DNA from: Echinococcus granulosus
Taxonomy: Eukaryota > Platyhelminthes > Cestoda > Cyclophyllidea > Taeniidae
NCBI RefSeq assembly: GCF_000524195.1
Contig: NW_020170401.1
Span: forward strand, 774,327 to 838,326
DNA: 64,000 nt
Direction of reading: 5' to 3'
Shown: positions 26,107 through 35,789 of the stretch, one piece after another
Layout of the letters: every line of letters starts with the position of its first letter
How positions within the stretch are numbered: the first letter of the stretch is position 1
Notes under the pieces: model-generated
Database searches by the model: none
Told to the model about the DNA's origin: nothing
What the model saw: only the letters and a program-made list of their open reading frames with translations
Made by a program: the position numbers and the translations under genes

Positions 26107-26185
26107 TGTGCGGATTGCGTACGTGCGTACGTACCTTCGCTCGTGCGTATGTGGTTGCATACGCGCGCACGCAATTACACGCGTC
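26107..26185. repeat. CG/TG-rich alternating purine-pyrimidine tract
   Basis: The stretch is dense in GCGTACGTGCGTACGTAC-type and acgcgcgcacgc-type steps, unlike the AT-rich surroundings. It begins about 65 nt upstream of the active alkaline phosphatase ATG (minus strand), so it lies in the promoter or 5' UTR. Such tracts can adopt Z-DNA; that is inference. Confidence 0.5.
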
Positions 26186-29100
26186 AGAACGGTGTAGGTC
26201 GTCTGCTTCCTTTCTTCATTCCTGCCATGCGTGAAGCAACTCGAGATTCACATCTTAACTATTACAATGCATTCATTACAGTAGCGATGAAAGAAACGTC
26301 CACATTCTCCGTCACACATATGCGACGCCCCATTCTCATCCGTACCCGGTGTCGCAAATATAAGAAAACAAATGTCAAATTGACTAATTTTGCGACTGAA
26401 GATAATTTAAAATATGTTGGCCTGAAAAAAAGTTCGTCTAATTCACCAAGTGTCAAAGAGGGGAGGAGGTGATTCAATGCCACAAAGTCCTTCAAACGGA
26501 GGAGGACCTTTTCTGCTGCAGTTCATTTTATGACTAGATACATTTTATGCTTTATACGTTTACTCTTAAGTACCCTCATTAAAATTCAGTTGATAATGAA
26601 GAATATATTCTTACCTTTCCTCCTTTTCAAAGTGAGTTTGACTTGGCTCCGAGTCTACAACGTTTTACGGCAGAATGTCGGGTCCAAAGGGAAATGCACC
26701 ACCAAAAATCAAGTGGTTTTGACAGCTGAGGTGATCCTGATGGTTAATAACCAGATACCGTTGGATCCTCCTACATCGCTAGAATCACGACCTTTGCCTC
26801 AGAGCAAGTGCGTAACGAAAGGGTGAAAATGACCTATTGTAAGATATGGTTAACATTTACAAAGCAGGGACAAATAAATCCGTCCCTTATTTAAAAAAAT
26901 CGCATATGTTTAAAAACCAACTAAATCACTTTTCCATGTGGCTGAGTTTCTGCCTCTGGCGCCTGCATATGATTCACTGTGCTTCTTTCCCAAGTCCAAA
27001 GTCCGCTGTCACAGATAGGTGACGTGGGTCCTTTGAAAATTTCTGGTGACAATCTCAGGATAGCTGCAATTTCATCAAGAAAATTAATGACAAGTCATAT
27101 CAAACCAAGAAGATAAAACAATTAAGTTGTGGCGATTAAGTTTTCTCAATATGACTCGAATATGCGTGACACGAAAAAGAAGTAAGGATTTGCTCTTTCT
27201 CCATGAGGCATTGGTCAATCTTAAACGATAGGAAGGATTGTGAAGGCGGTTGCAAGAGGAAAAGCAAAGCCCTCCGATGACTGCCAATGCATTCGAATTT
27301 GGTCACCACTTCTTAAACTCCATACAGGGGGAAATGCTCCGTGTCAAGCACGAATTCTTCCTTTCGCTCTACCAATTCGCCAGCCGCAATTCAAGCTACT
27401 ACCGCACTGGCCACGATGGTTTCCGCCGTTGTGGTGGCACCATCTCTACGATTTGTCACCCTCGGTGAGTCACCAGGACAGAATATGTAATACTCGTATA
27501 TCTAAAAAATTCGACTTCTCAATTCACAACCCTGTTCTGTAAGGAAGAGGGAACAAAGCATCTCATTTAGGCCTAGTTACGGCAGCCTTTCACCCTCTAC
27601 CGAGACTCAGTCGGCACAGATCTGAGTGATAAGAGGGGTGACATTTGGTCATTTGCAGAAAAGAGATGGTCTTTGCCAGATCCTACAAGGTCCGAATTCC
27701 TGAGGGACCCTTTAGGAGCACTTGGACCTACCATATGGGTCGGTAGGTCCAAGACCGAAATTGAGACTTACTGTGTAAGATCCAACTTCCTCGATGTTGC
27801 ATTGACAAAATGAAACATTAGGTCACTCAGGAAAGCATTTTTCTTGTCCACATTACTAATATAGCACAACCCTTTCTCATGAAAGTGGAAGTTACTTTAT
27901 CCGGTTGTGAGAACGAAGCGAAGGCCAAGAACTAACATCAAGATTTTGTAAAAGGCTCTTTTCTAAAAAACTGATACTATTCTGGCACAGGTATTCGTTT
28001 CAGTGACAAGATGGAGCATGCGGATCCTTTTAGTCTCCCTTGCCATTAGCAAAGGTCTTTCACCGCCTCAGAGGCTGTTTTAAAAAGGCACTTCCCAATT
28101 AGTGCGTGACAGACAAAGGAGTAATGTCCGGTGGCTTCTGTTCAAAATTTGCGGTCATTTGGTAAAGAGTGGTGCTCCTCCCCATTTCACCCATCCAACA
28201 AGAATTAGCTTTGAATATTCATAGACCCTCTGCACGTTTGGTAGAATCGAAAGAGCTTTGGAAGGCTCACTCTTTCGGTAGGCCAATCAATCGAGGTCGG
28301 CGGTCTGGGTCCAGTGGGTGGAAAAATGCATGTATTTAGCTGTGTGTATCCAACGCATCAAAATAGCATTAAATTGAGGGTTTTTTTGTCCTTATTTTGC
28401 CTCACCGAGGGCATGAAGCTGTATAGACATCTGATTAACCCGCTTTAAACGCCGGTACGACATATGAAATGCGCTATTTTTTCTGGTTCCACCACCAAAC
28501 AAATACAACATTGCGGTCAGTGCGAGGCTATAGAAGTCAGGTCCTCGGGTATAATCGCACCCAAGGTGACAGAGCATTCAACTTTCAAAGCGTGATTTAA
28601 AAGTGTTTTTTATTAGTCTACCTGGGAAAAAGAAACATCACTAGCGCAAGGAAGTGCTCTAAAAAGGGGGCTGTAGTACGCGGACACGTAGCCCTACTGG
28701 TCTCGGTGATTTTCGGAGACACCGAAAGTATACCGAACAGGCAGTTTGTTTAACCAAATACTATTCCATCACTCTAGAGATAGAGCGATTGCGGTGGCTT
28801 TAAATGATCCTTTTAAAACGATAAAGTGTTGGTGGGCGGAGGCTGTTACCCATTTCGGTGATTTTTTTACCGTTTACCCCATACATGTGTGCTATAAGCT
28901 TAAGGCCAAGAAATGAGGAGGTGTTGTTTATACAATTACGACAGGACTACATTTAACACATCCGTCGTCGGGTGTCTCGAGGGTAAATCCGCCTTCGCAG
29001 ATCCGTGTGGTGTAACGTTTTACCACCTGACACCAATGCTTGCATCACTGAACTGATTCGTGCAACGGTGGCTCATGGATTCCACATTCACAAGTTCGTC

Positions 29101-29819
29101 ATTTAATCCGCTTGATAAGCACATTTGTGAGGCTGGAGTGAGCCGAGGAAATCAGGACCCAGTTGGTATGTGTATGGGTGATAGTGAATGTGCGGCTCCA
29201 TCCGACCACCGAGATTTCGGAATCTGTTTTGTATCCATGGAAGAACTAGTTCTCCAACTCTTTTGGAAATTAGAAGTTCACCCACTTCCAGGCTGACAGG
29301 CTTCGTGACATCTTCAGGTGTGACTCGGGTACTAAAAAAACAGCAGTCTGTTCCAGTTGTGTCTGCTACTAGGGCGTCCAGCATGCTGGAAGGATTAAGC
29401 TTATATTTTTCACGTCTGTCGCTGATCAAGGATCGCTCAGGTAGTTGCCTAGCCGAGAAACTTGGCCAAAATCCTCAATTGGACTTAAGAGACTTTGACT
29501 CATTCTAACGCTCGGTCTGCAGTGCGCGTTCCAACAGTGGATGTAATGCTTCCATAACCGCTAGAGGTCAAAAGTTCTTCAAAACCCGGGCAGTGATGGT
29601 AATACTTTGCTTATTGGTTTAAGATTCCGCATTTGTACTTCCGCTGGACGGCATGCCCCTGGATCTATACAATAGCCGTCCAGGTCTTCTATACGCCAGC
29701 ATTACATATTCAGCCCTAACATTATGTCGCCTTGCCTCTTCAGAGAAGTCTCGGGGCCCTGCAGTGGTAGCACCTGAAAGCCAACCCTATCTCAAGGGAC
29801 AACTGCTTTGAATTCCAGT

Positions 29820-30130
29820 CCTAATTACTTGACCTTGGAGTGAGGGAAGAGAAGCATAGGCAGCAGATGGGAGAATTTGTGACCACTCCTAGTGGAAGAG
29901 CAGAAAATGACGTCCCGTTTTCTACAGGAAGGCTATTAACATCTGAAGCGAGACAAGCCACAAACCATTTGAGAATTTTCGTTGCGGAGGACTTTTTGGT
30001 ACATGTATGAAGATGTCAATTGGATGAACATGTGATGCCTTCTTCAACTCTACCACCTGGAAAGAACCCAGATAGGTGCAGCTTGGAAGCATTGAAGTAA
30101 GAAGTGACAAGAAGACGTAAAAGAAATACC
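29820..30130 (-). repeat. Reversed fragment of the dispersed 0.85-kb repeat
   Basis: Read on the minus strand this contains TCTGGGTTCTTTCCAG, CATCACATGTTCAT, then CTCCGCAACGAA and TTAATAGCCTTCCTG. The same order of blocks occurs on the plus strand at about 48489-48740 (tctgggttccatccag, atcacatgttcat, ctccgcagcgaa, ttaacagcattcctg). The match continues into CGTCATTTTC and TTCTCCCATC blocks. It is a diverged copy in opposite orientation. Confidence 0.6.
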
Positions 30131-31082
30131 ACGTCCCCACAAAACTATTTTTTAACACCGTCCTTCGCTGAATGGGTCAGGGCTTTGGTCAGTGTTTTTA
30201 TGACTAAGTTAAGGCCTGCTAATTCCAACTTTCCCTAATACATTTGACAAACAGGACAAAACTCTAGATCCAATAAAATTGTCAGATATCTTCTCAAGTG
30301 TAGGCAAATTCAATGACTGGCGTGGTTGGTTGTTGGCTGCATCTCTTAGAGCACCGATTACGTTGTGATGGCCGGTGCGGAAGATTATCCATGGGGAGCT
30401 TAGGGGGCGAGGCTTGGAAGACGAGAGTGTCCTATGCACCAGTTTGATTGTTTACCACTTGGTTTTGGTTTAGCGGGTACTTAACGCTCCCCATTGCTCC
30501 TCAGCAGGGAAGATGACCTCCAGGCCACAACACCAGCCTCCTACAGCCCTACCGTACGTCGGTGATACATACTCGAGCCTGGTATTAAGACTTCCTTCGT
30601 CTTCAAATCTGATTCGCATCGATGTGCCCATCTGATTCCATGAAGAGAAGGTTACATTGCATCCACAATTTACAAATTAATGGGAATATTCTACTTTGCA
30701 ATTACTTCACCGTTTTTACTGGATACATATCAATTTAAAAAATTGGTGGAAGATTGTCTAAATAAAGCTAAAGTACTCCAGAGAAGGAAGGGTTTAAAGC
30801 AACCGCTGACTAAAAACTGAGATAATCTGTTCCCGACGGAAGTAAGGATATTTTCTGCAGCGGACGAGAACACGCCCATAAAATCCGGTCCTAAAACGCA
30901 CCAAATATATAAAAAAAGTTAATTTAGGAGTAATTAAATTTCAGTAGACGGCAACTTTTACGAAGCTACCAAAATGAAAAACTGACCAGTCAAATGTCAA
31001 TCCGATTTAAATCTCGGACAATCAATAATTTTATCCGCGCGCAAGCTTTGAAATTACCAAATTTTGCTGTGCAAATGGAGCA

Positions 31083-33229
31083 ATGACGTTTGGACTAATG
31101 ATGTGGATTTTGGTGGGTCTATTTATGGCCACACTAATGAGCGAGGACGATGAGGTGTTAGACCATCCTGTGCTTTCATGGGAGGTGCAGCCCACCTTTT
31201 GGGAGCGCCAGGCGCGAGAACAGCTTTACTTCGCCTCACGCCTGTTCCCTCACTTGGTTCAAAGGCGAGCCAAAAGTGCCATCTTATTTCTTGGCAAGGG
31301 GCTCACTTCTGGGGGTCTTTCTAGCGGGCGGCTGTACAAAGCATTTAAGGCAAAGCGCACGGGGGAGGTGAAACGGATGAGTTTTGAGGTGTGGCCTTTC
31401 AGCACCATGTGCAGGACGTACGATCTTGAGACCATGTCAGCAGATGAGGCCAGCTCTGCCACCGCTCTCTTGACAGGTAATTTTTACCAGCAAAAACAGT
31501 CCTCAATATGCAAATAAAATAGTTTAATCTAGCTTTAATGTGGCCACGACGATAATAATGCCTACTTATTAAGTAATAAGCATACAAAATTTTACAGGAA
31601 CGAAGACACGATCAGGGGTTTTGGGACTAACGGGCGACGTCAAGCGTGGGTCCTGTCACCCGTACACGAAACATGAGAAAACAATGTCCATATTGAATGC
31701 CGCTGTGGAAGCTGGCCTAGCTACTGGCATTGTAACCAACACACGCTTGACGCAGGCCCCGTCAGCCGCCAATTTTGGATATGCTACTTCTCAAGGTTCT
31801 GAAAATGATATGTAAGGTTCACAATTTAAATGGAAAATCTTGTCTTTGTGTAAAGCTTTGGATGTGAAATCGATTAGAAGATCTGTTTTGAAATATTTTA
31901 ACTTTAAGAAGACAATGTTTCGTGATTGAGATTTCGATAACTTCAGGTCCAACCTTCTATCAGGATCAAACTATCAGCCGCAATATGAGCCATGCATAAA
32001 TAACTTCATTTAAGTACTTTCTCAGATATGCACAAGTGACCTATTTTATCTGTATTGTAGCGAGGTTAATAGGCAGTGCGACGAAACAACCGACCTCAAT
32101 AGCATGGATTTGGCCAAACAGTTGGTTCTCGAGCACCCAATGATTAACGTTCTGCTTGGCGGTGGACAAGAAAACTTTTATCCCAACACCTCATCCCTGC
32201 CCAGCGACGCCACACGAAGGGGTTTGCGTGGTGATGGCCTCTTTTTAACTGACATTTGGCTGTCTACACTGCGAGACATGGGTAGGAGCGCTGAATACGC
32301 AGGGAAAATTTCAGAGTTGCATGAAAAGGTTCTAACACGACCTGATTACCTTCTTGGTGGGTTATTTTTGGAAAAGCTAACCCAACATTTATCCTCCAGG
32401 TCTCTTGGCGCCCTCTCATTTACCCGCTGAAATAGGTCGTAAGCCGACCGAGCCGGGTCTGGCCAATTTAACAAAGGTGGCTCTTGAAGTTCTGATGAAT
32501 CAAGGCAAGGGATATTTCCTCTTTGTGGAAGGTGGTCCGACTGATAAATCCTACGTTTCTGATAATTCAAGGCAAGTTGGATATCTATTACAACTATTTT
32601 TGAAACACAGAAGGATTTTAGAAGAAATTTTGGCGTTTGATGATGCAGTAAAAGCAGCAGTGGATATGGTTAATCTGAGGGAGACACTCATCATCGTTGT
32701 TGCATTTCCTTCGCAACGGATAGAAGACTACCATGAATTTAATCGTTTTAGAAAAAATCTGCATTTCTTAGATAAGGCAAGCGTACATTTATTTAAACAA
32801 AATCTTGTTTTTTTATCCTACTATTGATTTAAATCAGCGCATATATTCATAACCCCAATGTTCCTGCTTTTTTGGGATTCAAGATCCATTGTAAAAAAGG
32901 CAAATATTCAGCCTAAAGCTTTACATACTTTGTACCCCTAGACTGCTGGTTCAGAACGAAGTCGGTTGAATTTCTCTCAAGACGACGGTCGTGGTGGAGA
33001 AGACACTGGAGTGTATGCCATTGGTCCACTAAGTCACCTCTTCCATCGAACTATCGATGACACCTTCATTGCACATGCAATGAAGTTTGCTCTTTGTCTA
33101 CCACCTCATCATAGGGACAATACCCGATGCCGGATGGTCAGAGGAGAAATGGGGACGTATAAGGAGAATAAGGCGTTCAACGATTTGATGAAATATTTCT
33201 TGACTTTGACCAAGAGCTTCCTGAATTAA
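31083..33229 (+). CDS. Alkaline phosphatase-like pseudoenzyme (catalytic residues lost)
   Basis: This is a clear paralogue of the phosphatase at 21101-26042, with an intact 509-residue frame from six exons: 31083-31476, 31598-31811, 32061-32356, 32400-32571, 32611-32776 (or 32782) and 32942-33229. Exons 2 and 4 have exactly the same length (214 and 172 nt) as in the active gene, and all intron phases match. Fold motifs remain (WPF.TMCRTYDLET, INVLLGGG, YFLFVEGG, GGEDTGVYAIGPLSHLFHRT), but the active site is gone. Asp78 becomes Lys72, nucleophile Ser129 Glu122, His191 Gln184, Arg204 Gln197, His352 Val354, Asp389/His390/His392 Phe391/Pro392/Gln394, and His469 Arg431. Only ligands Glu345 and Asp350 (and Asp121) persist. 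A signal peptide is present (about residues 1-19), but the hydrophobic GPI tail is replaced by a charged end. A binding, decoy or regulatory role is inferred, not shown. Confidence 0.92.
32572..32610 (+). other. 39-nt GC-AG intron, in frame if retained
   Basis: The interval starts GCAAGT after AAG and ends ACACAG, a standard GC-AG intron. Its position matches intron 4 of the active paralogue, where the donor is GTAAGT. It is 39 nt long and has no stop in frame, so retention would add 13 residues without a frameshift. Confidence 0.65.
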
Positions 33230-33282
33230 TCTTTTTAAGTTTGATCAAAATGAAAGTTGTACTGCTCCAACATTTTAAGTTA

Positions 33283-33288
33283 ATTAAA
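33283..33288 (+). terminator. Possible polyadenylation signal (ATTAAA) of the phosphatase pseudoenzyme
   Basis: The common variant hexamer ATTAAA lies about 55 nt after the TAA stop codon at 33229. No AATAAA is nearer. Base composition is AT-rich, so chance occurrence is possible. Confidence 0.35.
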
Positions 33289-33741
33289 TACACAGAATAG
33301 GTCGATTACAATCTAACTGCCCAAGATAGAGCTAATATGTATGGATCTCAGGGGTGAGCCGACGTGAGGGTTCTAGAAAATAATCCAGGATAATTCCAAT
33401 GTGTGATTCTGTCAAAAAAAATTAAACTGAAACAAATTAAAGATGGTGACTATCCACTAGTTGCTGTGATGAAGTATGGCTAAAACTTTATTTTGGCAAA
33501 TGGTTTATTTGATGCCCTTTTAGTAGATACAGAGCAATCAAATATGGTAAGGCCAAAAACTAAGTTCATCGCTTTCATTTCGAATTTATGTAGGCGAAAT
33601 TTTTTAATTGCAAAAGTCAATGTCCTGTACTTTCAATGGGTTGGCACCTACGCCGCGTTCTTTGGCACGCTTATAAAGAAGAGTCTCTGAGTTTTAATTG
33701 GGTTAGGGTTGCATAATATTATCTCTGTTCTTTTATCAGAA

Positions 33742-35749
33742 ATGGATGCACATCCTGGCTTATTGCTTAATGATGCTGCATTTGCTCGCGTGCCTGAACA
33801 GAATAAGCCTGTATTTATCTATGACTGGCTGCGCAGTCTCGACCGACGGCTTTCCCAATCGACAAAAACCGAGGTTAGAAATGTTCAACAGGCTTTAACT
33901 GACCAACTTATGAACCAAGTTACTCAAGGCGTAGGTCCGCCATCCCGCAAACTGCTAGGAAGATGTTTAGCAAAAGTTTTTACCACAGGCGACTCAATTT
34001 CTCTCTACGCGGTGCTGAACAGCTGTAATGACGCACTCAAAATTCGTGACGATAGTCCCACGACGATAAACAAACGGTTAACTGCTTTAACCTGCCTTGG
34101 TGTCATTTATCGAAGTCTTGGGCGGCTTTGTGGCCGCTCTTTTGAAGAGACTGTCGGTATTTTAACCAAGATGATTAAACAGGTACGATGTTTTTATGGG
34201 TGTCATTAGTAGCAATTTCTATATCGTTTGTTAAAACAAGAGTTTCTTTGTGCTAGGTTGAGTCGCAAACACGATGCGAGATTCTGACAACACTTATGAA
34301 TATTNNNNNNNNNNNNNNNNNNNNNNNNNNNNNNNNNNNNNNNNNNNNNNNNNNNNNNNNNNNNNNNNNNNNNNNNNNNNNNNNNNNNNNNNNNNNNNNN
34401 NNNNCTGCTGAAACTTCGNGTTTTCGGGATATCTTCAAAGTAGCCAGATCATTTATCAATGATCGTGTTCTTGCTGTTAGGCTTGCTGCTGTACAGGTGA
34501 ACCATCAGCAGATTTTATGGTGCCCATTTGTCGCCGAATTTCTTTTTCTTGCGTCCATTTGTTCAAACTAACACTTGGTTGACTTTTCCCCCGTTTTCTA
34601 GTGTCTCAACAGCTTAACCCAGTATCACCCGCATTTCTTCATCAGTGATTTAGACGCGGTAATGAGTATGTGCATAAAGGGTTTGGATGGATCAAACCAC
34701 GCTGTTCGAATGGAGATCTCCAAGTTGCTCGGTTTCGTTCTGGCCAAAACTCAGTTGGATTCGGGCGTTTCAGGAACTATCGGCAACGGGAATTCGGTCA
34801 CTGGTAACACTTCAACTGGCGGTGTTTTGCCGAGTAAGCTTATTGCCATGTTTGAAATAATGTAGACTAGCCCAATTGCATAAAAATTTGTATTTTGAAA
34901 CAAATTTTACGCGGATCTCGTTTGGGTTAATTCATTCCCCTTTATCTCGTTTCGAGGTACTATTAGTTACTTGCGGACGCAGTGGAACTTTTTGTAAGGT
35001 TAAACATAACTCATTAGGACCTTAAATTTATTATGCGCCTTTTTCATACATTGTTTGCAAGTAAATTAATGGGTACTTTGATCTCCAATCTACTTCCAAC
35101 TGCTGGAATATGAGAATGCTTTTCTTATCAAAAGAGAGTCATTTGATAGAAATGAGAATACACTTTTTGGATGGTTAGCTTCAAAGGCATATTTTTTCGT
35201 GTGCATGTTGTAACAACTCCTTTTTATTGGGCTGCATTCTTTGATCTTTAAACATAACGTTGTTGCCGTTCCGCAAAGGAATTCTCGAATTTGCTGTTTT
35301 AGATTCCGGCTACTTTGAATTAGCATTTCATCTCATTAAATGCTCGATTTATGCCACCAAATTTTCACACTATTTCCAAATGCTTGAATAAGACGATTAT
35401 TTCAGGGGCGAACTATTTTCTGCAGTACGAATTATTACAAGTTAGGTTCTATTTACCAGCATTTTGATGGTCCAAATGTATTAGCACGAGTTTCTCTTCC
35501 CGCGTAACTTTAATTTTGGGGTAACCGAATAAGTTTGTGCGTTTTTTCCAAAAGTCGGGTATCTGTATCAACCCTCCTAGTACATTTTATCCGTTGAAGT
35601 AATCAAGCTTGCAATTTCGCGTAGTTTATCTCCAAAAGCAGGTAATCCAGTTTTTCCCCTTGCCACCTCCATTCCTCCTTTAATTTTGTCTTTTAACTAT
35701 CTGTTCCAGTTGGCATGCCACTTCCTAATGCTAACGACAAGAAAACGTG

Positions 35750-35789
<40 letters not shown>

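Larger units (their letters stand above)
26043..31082. promoter_or_regulatory. Head-to-head intergenic region between the two phosphatase paralogues
   Basis: This 5-kb interval separates the two start codons and should hold both promoters. Immediately upstream of the active gene is an alternating purine-pyrimidine tract (listed separately). A reversed fragment of the dispersed repeat lies at about 29820-30130. Open frames at 26262-26495, 27250-27468 and 28392-29508 have no recognisable homology. Confidence 0.4.

Noticed and set aside
25876..26472. 198-codon plus-strand open frame over the phosphatase start
   Set aside because: Its first part is the antisense of the confirmed minus-strand exon 1, and the rest runs through the CG/TG tract. 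It has no family resemblance.
29103..29508. Overlapping frames on both strands suggesting a transposon gene
   Set aside because: No reverse transcriptase, integrase, transposase or gag motif could be seen in any frame.
31083..33229. Calling the second phosphatase a pseudogene
   Set aside because: There are no stops or frameshifts across six exons, splice phases are conserved and the signal peptide is intact. An expressed pseudoenzyme fits better.
35751..35789. CRISPR-like array
   Set aside because: It is a simple ATC microsatellite with no spacers, and the genome is eukaryotic.
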